6,110 nucleotides of DNA from Quisquiliibacterium sp. (GTDB lineage: Bacteria; Pseudomonadota; Gammaproteobacteria; Burkholderiales; Burkholderiaceae_E), in the NCBI GenBank assembly GCA_023257915.1, contig JALRBB010000130.1, positions 1-6,110 on the forward strand, written 5' to 3'. The translations under genes and the position numbers were made by a program. Of the stretch, positions 1 to 5,498 are shown piece after piece (the stretch's first letter is position 1; every line of letters begins with the position of its first letter). The notes beneath the pieces were generated by a model, which worked only from the letters and a program-made list of their open reading frames with translations, did no database searches and was not told the origin of the DNA.

Positions 1-831
1 GGGCGCAACTATCCGCCGACGCTGGGCATCCTGGCCGACGCGCGCACCTTCCTGGAACAACTGCTGGCCGAGGCCAGTCGCGGTGCCTCCCCCGATGTGG
101 CGCGCCTGAACGAATGGCATGCGCAGATCGCCGGCTGGCGGGCCGAGTGGGATGACTACGTGCGCCCGAACTTCGAGGTGCATGCGTCGCCGATGCGCCC
201 GGAGCGGGTGGTCGCCGACTGCCGCGCGGTGCTGCCCGATGACGCAATCATCTCGCTCGACTCCGGCATTCACCACAACTGGTTCATGCAGTTTTGGCAA
301 GCGCGCCAGCCGCAGGCGATGCTCAATACCTGGGGTTACTCGGGCATGGGCTTCGGCCCGAGCGCCATTCTTGGCGCCAAGCTTGCGGCGCCCGATCGTC
401 CCTGCGTGTCGATCTGTGGCGACGGCGGCTTCACGATGGTGCCGCATGTGCTGTGCACCGCGGTCGAATACGACATCCCCGCGGTGTGGGTGGTCTGGAA
501 CAACTTCGCCTGGGCGGCGATTCGTGACCTGCAGTACGCCTACTTTGACGGGCGCGAGATCGGCACCGCGTTTTACAGCGGGCCAGACCGCAAACCCTAC
601 AACCCGGATTTCGCCGCGATGGCGCGCTCCTGCGGCGTCGAGGGCATCACGGTCACGCGCTCGCAGGATTTCGCCGGTGCACTGCAGCAGGCGATCGCCA
701 TGAACAAGCCCTGCCTGATCGATGTGCATGTTGATGCAAACATCCGTCCGCCGGGCACCGGAGCCTGGGGGCTGCCGCCGATTCCGCCCAAAGAGCCGGT
801 GTTCGGTTCCAAATATGTGGCAGGTCAGTAA
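1..831 (+). CDS. TPP-dependent enzyme, acetolactate synthase large-subunit-like (5' truncated)
   Basis: The reading frame is open from the first base to a TAA at 829-831, so this is the C-terminal 276 residues of a longer protein (family members are usually about 550 residues). A GTG at 97 could be mistaken for a start, but the frame upstream of it (NYPPTLGILADARTFLEQL) matches the end of the central domain of TPP enzymes, so the gene starts left of the window. Visible residues from about 65 onward form the C-terminal TPP-binding domain. The cofactor motif begins with GDG at nt 418-426 and ends with NN at nt 499-504, the spacing expected for the Mg-diphosphate loop. The family uses thiamine diphosphate to make or break C-C bonds next to a carbonyl, probably in the cytoplasm. 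The usual EL after the GDG motif is replaced (MVPHVLCTAV), so true acetolactate synthase activity is doubtful, and the substrate cannot be read from this fragment. The cupin gene 46 bp downstream is probably in the same operon. Confidence 0.88.
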   Translation, partial: GRNYPPTLGILADARTFLEQLLAEASRGASPDVARLNEWHAQIAGWRAEWDDYVRPNFEVHASPMRPERVVADCRAVLPDDAIISLDSGIHHNWFMQFWQARQPQAMLNTWGYSGMGFGPSAILGAKLAAPDRPCVSICGDGGFTMVPHVLCTAVEYDIPAVWVVWNNFAWAAIRDLQYAYFDGREIGTAFYSGPDRKPYNPDFAAMARSCGVEGITVTRSQDFAGALQQAIAMNKPCLIDVHVDANIRPPGTGAWGLPPIPPKEPVFGSKYVAGQ

Positions 832-877
832 GGCCCGCTTCCACACAATCGTTCGTTGCTGAAACAGGAAAGCCTCG

Positions 878-1285
878 ATGGCCAAGTCAAGCAAGCCCGC
901 CGCGAAAACTCCCGCGAAATCCGCACCGCGCAAGGCGGTGATCCGCAACATCGTCGAAGAGCCCTGGCAGCAGTTTCCGGGGCACTTCGGCGGCGCGCTG
1001 TCCAAGGCGCTGGTACGACCGGAAAATGTCGGCTCCAGGCTAGTCGACTACCGGATCTCCACCTACCAGCCGATGGCCCATGTCGAGTTGCATGCGCACA
1101 AGGTGCAGGAGCAGATCTATCACGTGCTCGAAGGCGAGGGCATGATGGAAATTGATGGTGAACGTCGCATCGTGCGCAAGCACGACGTGATCTTCCTGCC
1201 GCCTGGGGTGCCGCACAAGATCACCAACGAGGGTCTTGGCGATCTGACCTTCATCGTCGTGACCACGCCGGTCGAGGACAAGTGA
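878..1285 (+). CDS. Small cupin-domain protein (cupin_2 type)
   Basis: A 135-residue protein. ATG 878 is preceded by a Shine-Dalgarno-like AGGAAA at 866-871. Residues 1-20 are rich in Lys, Ala and Pro and probably disordered. Residues from about 55 to 130 form one cupin beta-barrel. Motif 1 is HAHKVQEQIYHVLEGEG, with metal ligands H72, H74 and E78. Motif 2 is PPGVPHKITN, with the fourth ligand H113. All four expected ligands are present, so a divalent metal site (Fe, Mn, Zn or Ni) is likely. Single-domain cupins of this size include small isomerases, dioxygenases and sugar- or acid-binding proteins, and the sequence alone does not say which. The gene lies 46 bp after the TPP enzyme on the same strand with no visible promoter between them, which suggests a shared transcript and perhaps action on a related small carbonyl or acid metabolite (inference). 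A start in another frame at 856 overlaps this gene but makes no recognisable protein. Confidence 0.9.
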   Translation: MAKSSKPAAKTPAKSAPRKAVIRNIVEEPWQQFPGHFGGALSKALVRPENVGSRLVDYRISTYQPMAHVELHAHKVQEQIYHVLEGEGMMEIDGERRIVRKHDVIFLPPGVPHKITNEGLGDLTFIVVTTPVEDK

Positions 1286-1289
1286 ACTA

Positions 1290-1308
1290 AGCCGGCGCCA
1301 TGCCGGCT
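1290..1308. terminator. Hairpin between convergent genes, probable bidirectional terminator
   Basis: A perfect 7-bp stem, AGCCGGC (1290-1296) with GCCGGCT (1302-1308), encloses the 5-nt loop GCCAT. It sits in the 24-bp gap between the stop of the cupin gene (1283-1285) and the stop of folA (1310-1312 on the minus strand). There is no strong T tract on either side. The minus-strand flank TTAGTT is only mildly T-rich, so efficiency as an intrinsic terminator is uncertain. Its position between two converging genes is the main support. Confidence 0.55.
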
Positions 1309-1309
1309 G

Positions 1310-1861
1310 TCAGTGGCCCGATCGGCCCGATCGGCGTCGGTAGTCGCAGATCGCGTAGCGCAGTCCAGTGCTGGATTGCGCGTCGCGCCGTTCGACCACT
1401 TCCCAGGCTGCGGGATCGGGCGCGTCGAACCAGGCGTCTCCGTCGAAGTCTTCGTCGATCTCGGTGAGCACGATCCGGTCGGCGAGCGTCATCGCTTCGC
1501 GGTAGATCTGCGCGCCACCGACGATCATGGCTTCATTCCCGGAGATGGAGGGATCTGCGCACGGGGTGCCGGCCAGCGTAATCGCGTCAGGCAGTGAAGC
1601 GGCGCTTTCGCAGCCGGTATGCGCCCATCCTCGGTCGCGGGTGACAACGATTGTGCGACGACCAGGCAGTGGTCGGCCGATCGACTCGAAGGTGCGACGG
1701 CCCATGATCAATGCATGACCGAGCGTGGTCGCCTTGAAATGCGCCAGATCTTCCGGAAGTCGCCAGGGCAGCGCATTGTCTCGACCGATCACGCCGTTGC
1801 GCGCGCGCGCAACGACGATCGTCACGCGCGGGCGCGTCCCGGCGGCAGACGCGTCACTCAC
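1310..1861 (-). CDS. folA: Dihydrofolate reductase
   Basis: A 183-residue DHFR (the E. coli enzyme has 159) that reduces dihydrofolate to tetrahydrofolate with NADPH in the cytoplasm. It replaces the cofactor oxidised by ThyA, which is encoded just upstream. The N-terminal strand [14 protein letters not shown] (13-26) leads into the substrate site, [15 protein letters not shown]38 aligns with the catalytic acidic residue (D27 in E. coli). [15 protein letters not shown] (54-68) is the NADPH-binding and signature region, and MIVGGAQIY (112-120) holds the second nucleotide-binding GG pair. A loop around residues 95-110 and the Arg-rich C-terminus account for the extra length. The start is a GTG at 1859-1861 that overlaps the thyA TGA (1858-1860) in the string GTGA, so translation is probably coupled to thyA. 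The first 12 residues are not part of the fold. This is the chromosomal type; nothing suggests a plasmid trimethoprim-resistance dfr gene. Confidence 0.97.
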   Translation of the reverse strand: MSDASAAGTRPRVTIVVARARNGVIGRDNALPWRLPEDLAHFKATTLGHALIMGRRTFESIGRPLPGRRTIVVTRDRGWAHTGCESAASLPDAITLAGTPCADPSISGNEAMIVGGAQIYREAMTLADRIVLTEIDEDFDGDAWFDAPDPAAWEVVERRDAQSSTGLRYAICDYRRRSGRSGH

Positions 1862-2652
1862 ACCGCCACCGGGGCTTTGATGTGCGGATGGCTCTGGTAT
1901 CCGGCGATTTCGAAATCTTCGAAGCGATAGTCGAAGATCGACTCTGGTTTGCGCAGGATGTTCAGCCGCGGCAGCGGATGCGGATCACGCGACAACTGCT
2001 CGCGTGCCTGCTCGAGATGGTTCAGGTACAGGTGGCAGTCGCCGCCAGTCCAGATGAATTCGCCGGGCTTCAGATCGCACTGCTGCGCCACCATCTCGGT
2101 CAGCAGCGCATAGGAGGCGATGTTGAATGGCACGCCCAGAAAGATATCGGCACTGCGTTGGTACATCTGGCAGGACAGCCGACCGCCTGCCACGTAGAAC
2201 TGAAAGAACGCATGGCAGGGAGCCAGCGCCATCTTCGGGATGTCGGCAACGTTCCAGGCGGACACCAGCAGGCGCCGCGAATCCGGATCCTTGCGGATCC
2301 GCGCAATCACGTCAGCGATCTGGTCGATTTCGCCGCCTTCCCGGGTCGGCCAGTGCCGCCACTGGTAGCCGTAGACCAGACCGAGTTCGCCGCTTGCGTC
2401 AGCCCATTCGTCCCAGATCGTGACGCCGTTGTCGCGCAGGTAGCTGACGTTGGTGGAACCCTGCAGGAACCACAGCAGCTCATGCACGATAGAGCGCAGA
2501 TGCAGCTTCTTGGTGGTGACCATCGGGAAGCCGTCGGCCAGATCGAAACGCATCTGCCAGCCAAACACCGAGCGTGTGCCGGTGCCGGTTCGGTCGGCCT
2601 TCTCGGTGCCCTTGTCGAGCACCTGCCGCATCATGTCGAGGTATTGGCGCAT
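1858..2652 (-). CDS. thyA: Thymidylate synthase
   Basis: A 264-residue protein, the same length as E. coli ThyA and alignable to it without gaps from memory. It methylates dUMP to dTMP using methylene-tetrahydrofolate and releases dihydrofolate. Residues at the E. coli positions are all present: R21 in the phosphate loop, W80-W83 region (IWDEWAD), R126-R127 (DSRR), catalytic C146 in [12 protein letters not shown]169 (QRSADIFLG), N177 (PFNIASY), and H207 with Y209 (CHLYL). The C-terminus KAPVAV is the conserved closing tail. ATG at 2650-2652 has a good upstream Shine-Dalgarno on the minus strand (2661-2669). The stop overlaps the GTG start of folA by 4 nt, a common pairing because DHFR recycles the dihydrofolate made here. 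Upstream, gspC ends only 9 bp before the ATG, so thyA is probably read from the gspC transcript unless a promoter lies inside gspC. Confidence 0.98.
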   Translation of the reverse strand: MRQYLDMMRQVLDKGTEKADRTGTGTRSVFGWQMRFDLADGFPMVTTKKLHLRSIVHELLWFLQGSTNVSYLRDNGVTIWDEWADASGELGLVYGYQWRHWPTREGGEIDQIADVIARIRKDPDSRRLLVSAWNVADIPKMALAPCHAFFQFYVAGGRLSCQMYQRSADIFLGVPFNIASYALLTEMVAQQCDLKPGEFIWTGGDCHLYLNHLEQAREQLSRDPHPLPRLNILRKPESIFDYRFEDFEIAGYQSHPHIKAPVAV

Positions 2653-2660
2653 CGCGCAAT

Positions 2661-2669
2661 CTTACCTTT
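2661..2669 (-). promoter_or_regulatory. thyA ribosome binding site containing the gspC stop codon
   Basis: On the minus strand the string AAAGGTAAG lies 8 nt before the thyA ATG. Its internal TAA (2664-2662) is the stop codon of gspC. A ribosome finishing gspC therefore ends on the thyA Shine-Dalgarno, a layout that favours re-initiation and supports co-transcription of gspC and thyA. Confidence 0.7.
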
Positions 2670-3279
2670 GCGGCTGGACGCTTGCTGGCTTGCGTTCAGC
2701 CGCGACCCGCGGTTGCTGCGTAGGACGAGGGGGGGTGCTGCGCAAGGCGTTGGCACCTGCCGGGGGCAGCGCACGCAGCGCAGGAGCCGGCGTGGTTTTG
2801 CTCGATGGCGGCTGGTTGGGACCGCTGGTCAGGACCGCCAGCGAGGTGGTCGGTGGTGACGGCAGTTCGGTGCGCGCTGTTCCGCTGGCGATGACCACCG
2901 CGTCGCTGCGCACTTCGGCCAGATGCTGGCCTGCGCCCAGAAGCTCGCCGACCGCATAGGCACGTGCCGGCTTGCCGTCGATCGTCAGAATCGCGCTACC
3001 CAGTTCACCAGCCGCGACGACGCCTTGCACCTGGATGTTGCGAGCCGCCACGGCTTGCAGCACGACGCGGGTGCTGCCGAACAGGGTGGCGGCCCGCTGC
3101 AGTTCTGGCAGCGCGCCGGATTCGGCGGCGGAAGTTCCCGGAGCCAGAGGCGGGCGCGGCGCGAGAAGGGAGACTGCCCAGTAGGCCGAAACCGCGCACA
3201 GCAACGCGAACAGCACCAGCGAGGCCAACCAGGCTGGCAGGCTCAGCGAGCGGATCGCGGGGATCGGGATCGTGCGCAT
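2662..3279 (-). CDS. gspC: Type II secretion system protein C (GspC / T2SS protein N-type), lacking a PDZ domain
   Basis: A 205-residue protein from ATG 3277-3279. It has a short cytoplasmic N-terminus (residues 1-15), one membrane helix at about 17-39 (LASLVLFALLCAVSAYW), then a periplasmic part. Residues 64-139 match the GspC homology region: LFGS (66-69), IQVQGVVAAGELGSAIL (82-98), then YAVGELLGAG and LAEVRSDAVVI. In the T2SS this domain binds the N0 region of the GspD secretin and joins the inner-membrane platform to the outer-membrane pore. Residues 140-205 are rich in Pro, Ala, Thr and Ser and look disordered. There is no PDZ domain, unlike in Klebsiella PulC or Vibrio EpsC; Pseudomonas XcpP also lacks a PDZ domain. 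An in-frame ATG at 3391-3393 would add 38 residues, but these would precede the membrane anchor and include the putative promoter, so I rejected it. No strong Shine-Dalgarno is visible. Divergence from gspG across a shared 207-bp region supports the assignment. Confidence 0.85.
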   Translation of the reverse strand: MRTIPIPAIRSLSLPAWLASLVLFALLCAVSAYWAVSLLAPRPPLAPGTSAAESGALPELQRAATLFGSTRVVLQAVAARNIQVQGVVAAGELGSAILTIDGKPARAYAVGELLGAGQHLAEVRSDAVVIASGTARTELPSPPTTSLAVLTSGPNQPPSSKTTPAPALRALPPAGANALRSTPPRPTQQPRVAAERKPASVQPQR

Positions 3280-3340
3280 CGTGGTTCTGTTCGGGCGACA
3301 AGGGTAGGGCGTTGACGGCTTCGCGGTCAGGGCCGCGGAG

Positions 3341-3364
3341 GGTTTCGCGCAGCTGCGTGAAACC
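3341..3364. repeat. 24-bp imperfect inverted repeat, candidate operator
   Basis: The left arm GGTTTCGCGCAG (3341-3352) pairs with the right arm CTGCGTGAAACC (3353-3364), with 11 of 12 positions complementary and no spacer. The palindrome AACCGGTT (3361-3368) overlaps its right end. It lies in the control region between divergent gspC and gspG. Relative to the putative plus-strand promoter it sits at about -60 to -37, where activators often bind. Relative to the minus-strand promoter it falls in the early transcribed region. A dimeric regulator site is the simplest reading, but I do not recognise the regulator. Confidence 0.45.
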
Positions 3365-3384
3365 GGTTCTGGCAGCTGGCCCGC

Positions 3385-3393
3385 TGCTATCAT
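3385..3393 (+). promoter_or_regulatory. Putative extended -10 promoter for the gspG-K operon
   Basis: TGCTATCAT contains an extended -10 TG motif followed by TATCAT (3388-3393), 5 of 6 matches to TATAAT. No good -35 box is visible at 16-18 bp upstream, which is tolerated for extended -10 promoters or activator-dependent ones. Transcription would begin near 3400 and give a leader of about 87 nt before gspG. This is a sequence-match prediction only. Confidence 0.4.
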
Positions 3394-3394
3394 A
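3389..3394 (-). promoter_or_regulatory. Putative -10 box for gspC (overlaps the gspG -10)
   Basis: Read on the minus strand this is TATGAT, 5 of 6 matches to TATAAT. It is almost coincident with the plus-strand -10 because GCTAT-C-ATAGC (3386-3396) is an inverted repeat around one central base. Transcription would start near 3382, leaving a leader of about 100 nt before the gspC ATG at 3279. No clear -35 box is seen. The prediction is weak. Confidence 0.3.
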
Positions 3395-3476
3395 GCCCGA
3401 CCATGACGCTGGCATCGATCGGCCTGGGGCGAAAGCGTGTTTGCCTTGGCGCAGCGATGCGCCCGAAGTTCCTGTC

Positions 3477-3481
3477 GAGGA
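3477..3481 (+). promoter_or_regulatory. gspG ribosome binding site
   Basis: GAGGA ends 5 nt before the ATG at 3487. It decides the gspG start, because the two earlier in-frame ATGs at 3403 and 3457 lack a comparable site. Confidence 0.7.
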
Positions 3482-3486
3482 TTCCG

Positions 3487-3936
3487 ATGACTTGTCCGTT
3501 TCGTTCGAGACTTGCTGTGCGACGTCGCTCCCAGGGGTTCACGCTGATCGAACTGATGGTGGTGATCGTGATCCTCGGAGTGCTCGCCGCACTCGTGGTT
3601 CCCAGAGTGATGGATCGCCCTGACGAGGCGCGCGTGATCGCCGCGCGGCAGGACATTGCCTCGATCATGCAGGCACTGAAGCTGTATCGCCTGGACAACC
3701 AGCGTTATCCGACGACCGAGCAGGGCTTGCAGGCGCTGGTTACCCGCCCGAGCGCCGGCCCGGCGGCAAACAACTGGAAGTCCTACCTGGACAAGCCGCC
3801 GGTCGATCCCTGGGGTAAGCCTTATCAGTACCTCAATCCCGGCATCAAGGGCGAGATCGATGTATTCAGCCTGGGAGCCGACGGTCAGCCCGGCGGCACC
3901 GGCGTGGATGCGGACATCGGATCGTGGGGCCTGTAG
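3487..3936 (+). CDS. gspG: Type II secretion system major pseudopilin GspG
   Basis: A 149-residue prepilin, close to the usual length of about 140-150. It has a short basic leader (residues 1-17, RRRSQG), then [22 protein letters not shown]. The GspO prepilin peptidase should cut after G17, leaving a methylated F18, with the conserved Glu at mature position 5 (E22). The hydrophobic stretch 18-40 anchors the subunit in the inner membrane and packs into the pseudopilus core. [43 protein letters not shown] (107-119) and [10 protein letters not shown] with D141 and D143 are GspG hallmarks; the last segment corresponds to the calcium-stabilised C-terminal loop of this family. GspG polymerises into the periplasmic pseudopilus that drives exoproteins out through the secretin. 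The start was chosen from the GAGGA site and leader length. It is the first gene of the gspG-K operon and overlaps gspH by 13 nt. Confidence 0.97.
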   Translation: MTCPFRSRLAVRRRSQGFTLIELMVVIVILGVLAALVVPRVMDRPDEARVIAARQDIASIMQALKLYRLDNQRYPTTEQGLQALVTRPSAGPAANNWKSYLDKPPVDPWGKPYQYLNPGIKGEIDVFSLGADGQPGGTGVDADIGSWGL

Positions 3937-4397
3937 CAGGACGCTGGTCGCGGCCGCCGCAGCGCGGCTTTACGCTGATCGAACTGCTGGTCGCGCTCGT
4001 CGTCGCCGCGGTCGCGATCTCGATGATCGCGTTCAACGGATTTTCCGGCGGGCAGCGCGGGCTGCGTTTCGAGGCCGAGCGGATGGCCCAGATCCTGGCA
4101 CTGGCGAGCGAGGAGGCCCAGTTGCGCGGAACCGCGATCCGCTTGCAGGCCGACGACTCCGGTTATCGCTTTCTGGTGCTGCGCGAGCGACGCTGGCTGC
4201 CGTTGCTCGATGACGAAGATCTGCGCGAGCGTCGCTGGGACGAAAGCACCCGGATCGCCTTGCTGCGACCCGACGGCTACGGACAAGTCGAGTTTGGCCG
4301 CGATGTGGTCGACGTGCCGTTCTCGATCGAACTGGTTCGCGACCAGGCGCGGGTGACGATCCACGCCAACGGGCTGGGAATGTTCGATGTGCGGTGA
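3924..4397 (+). CDS. gspH: Type II secretion system minor pseudopilin GspH
   Basis: A 157-residue prepilin. The leader ends at G15, and F16 [21 protein letters not shown] forms the membrane/core helix, with Glu at mature position 5 (E20). The globular part carries the GspH pattern: [24 protein letters not shown], a SGYRFLVL strand, W91 with [13 protein letters not shown], and a C-terminal strand ending in VTIHANGLG. GspH is a minor pseudopilin that sits near the pseudopilus tip, between the GspI-J-K complex and the GspG shaft. The start is the GTG at 3924, inside the end of gspG; it is the only reasonable start in this frame that leaves a leader before the cleavage site. No clear Shine-Dalgarno is seen, so translation probably depends on ribosomes arriving from gspG. 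The stop overlaps gspI by 11 nt. Confidence 0.93.
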   Translation: MGPVAGRWSRPPQRGFTLIELLVALVVAAVAISMIAFNGFSGGQRGLRFEAERMAQILALASEEAQLRGTAIRLQADDSGYRFLVLRERRWLPLLDDEDLRERRWDESTRIALLRPDGYGQVEFGRDVVDVPFSIELVRDQARVTIHANGLGMFDVR

Positions 4398-4770
4398 GCG
4401 GCCCTGTCGGGCAGGCAAGGGGTTCACGCTGATCGAGGTGCTGGTCGGGCTGACCATCGTGGCGATTGCTCTGATGGCCGCATTGCGGGCAGTCGGCTCG
4501 CTGACCGAGACCAGTCAGAGCCTGCGGGCGCGCACCTTCGCGCAGTGGAGCGCCGAAAATCGTCTGGCCCAGATTCGGGTGCAGTCGGAGTTCCCGGGAA
4601 TCGGGAGAAGGCGCTATGACTGTTCGCAGGCGGAGGTGGCGCTGGTCTGCCAGGAGGATGTCTACGCAACGCCGAATGCCTCGTTCCGGCGAGTCGAGAT
4701 GTCGGTGTTCGAAGCGCCAGCCGGACAGCGTGTCGCCCGCCTGGTCGGCTTTGCGACGAATCTGCCATGA
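4387..4770 (+). CDS. gspI: Type II secretion system minor pseudopilin GspI
   Basis: A 127-residue prepilin, typical for GspI. The leader [12 protein letters not shown] is followed by FTLIEVLVGLTIVAIALMAAL; cleavage is expected after G12, with Glu at mature position 5 (E17). The signature FAQWSAENRLAQIR (51-64), the following P-x-x-G, and the late RRVEMSVFEAP strand (101-111) identify GspI. Together with GspJ and GspK it forms the helical tip complex that starts pseudopilus assembly. Two cysteines in the mature domain (C79 and C88, in YDCSQAEVALVCQ) could form a periplasmic disulfide; this is an inference. The ATG lies inside the end of gspH, and the stop overlaps the gspJ ATG in the string ATGA. 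Confidence 0.95.
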   Translation: MCGERPCRAGKGFTLIEVLVGLTIVAIALMAALRAVGSLTETSQSLRARTFAQWSAENRLAQIRVQSEFPGIGRRRYDCSQAEVALVCQEDVYATPNASFRRVEMSVFEAPAGQRVARLVGFATNLP

Positions 4771-5498
4771 GCAGGCCGACACGAAACGCTGCCGGCACGC
4801 GGCGCCAATTCAGTGCAGGCTTCACGCTGGTGGAACTGCTGGTTGCGATCGCGCTGATGGCAGTGCTGGCGGTGCTCGGCTGGCGGGGCCTGGACACCGT
4901 GCTCGACTCGCGCGAGCGGATCACCCGCGCATCGGATTCGTTGCGTGCGATGTCGGTCGCCTTCACCCAGATGCAGGAAGATTTGCGCCGCGCCTGGCCG
5001 GTGCGATTGCTGAACCTGGCAGTTCCCGTGGTCAGCTTTGTTGCCCAGCCTGCCGGTCGGCCGCCAGCCTTGCTGCTGGTTCGAGAGTCGCTGCCGGCCG
5101 GCGGCGTGCCGCAGATCCAGCAGGTTGTCTACCGGCTGCGCGACGATGTCTTTGAACGTGGCTTTGCGCGCTGGTCCGCGCCGGATTCGCCCAAGGGTGC
5201 CGGCGCTGCGAACGCGGTCGCGGCCCGGATCGGCGAGCCGGCGATCGATGCGCAATTCATCTGGCAGCCCTTGGTTTCCGGGGTGCGTGGGCTACAGTTC
5301 CGCGCCTTCGTGCCAGGGCGCGGCTGGTTGCCGGAGGCGGCGCTGGTGCAGCCGGCGATCCAGCAGTCAGCCGGCGTGCCCTCTGGCGCCGTGGCTGGAG
5401 TGGGCAATTCCACTGTGTCGATGCCAACGGGTATCGAGGCGGTGCTCGAAGGCGTCGGCGGCGCGCGCATCGTGCGCCTGCTGACGGTCAAGGACTGA
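4767..5498 (+). CDS. gspJ: Type II secretion system minor pseudopilin GspJ
   Basis: A 243-residue prepilin, at the long end for GspJ (about 190-240). The leader is basic and ends at G18. F19 TLVELLVAIALMAVLAVLGW is the N-terminal helix, with Glu at mature position 5 (E23). Conserved GspJ features follow: RGLDTVLDSRERITRASDSLRAMS, QMQEDLRRAWP (68-78), VVYRLRDDVFERGFARW (120-136) and GVRGLQFRAFVPGRGWLPE (172-190). Residues 191-222 are rich in Gly, Ala, Ser and Pro and may be a flexible loop that explains the extra length. GspJ is part of the I-J-K tip complex of the pseudopilus. It starts at ATG 4767-4769 within the gspI stop and ends in TGATG, where its TGA shares one base with the gspK ATG. 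Confidence 0.95.
   Translation: MSRPTRNAAGTRRQFSAGFTLVELLVAIALMAVLAVLGWRGLDTVLDSRERITRASDSLRAMSVAFTQMQEDLRRAWPVRLLNLAVPVVSFVAQPAGRPPALLLVRESLPAGGVPQIQQVVYRLRDDVFERGFARWSAPDSPKGAGAANAVAARIGEPAIDAQFIWQPLVSGVRGLQFRAFVPGRGWLPEAALVQPAIQQSAGVPSGAVAGVGNSTVSMPTGIEAVLEGVGGARIVRLLTVKD

Noticed and set aside
97..99. GTG at 97 as the true start of the TPP enzyme
   Set aside because: The frame is open to base 1 and the upstream codons encode conserved central-domain sequence of the family.
1316..1336. Tandem CCCGATCGG repeat at the 3' end of folA
   Set aside because: Two short units that encode the Arg/Ser/Gly tail of DHFR; too short to call a functional repeat.
1882..2859. Long 325-codon open frame on the plus strand
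   Set aside because: It lies antisense to thyA and the gspC tail, which both have clear protein homology. GC-rich codon bias opens the opposite frame, and its translation shows no recognisable domain.
3312..3340. TTGACG at 3312 as a -35 box
   Set aside because: Nothing like a -10 box lies 16-18 bp downstream (GCGGAG).
3280..3393. N-terminal extension of gspC by 38 residues from the ATG at 3391-3393
   Set aside because: The extra residues are not signal-like, would place a long tail before the membrane anchor, and overlap the putative promoter. MRTIPIP at 3279 gives the usual short cytoplasmic N-terminus.
4033..4782. 249-codon minus-strand open frame
   Set aside because: It is antisense to gspH and gspI, and the translation is Arg/Pro-rich with no motif. 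It is a shadow of GC-rich coding DNA.
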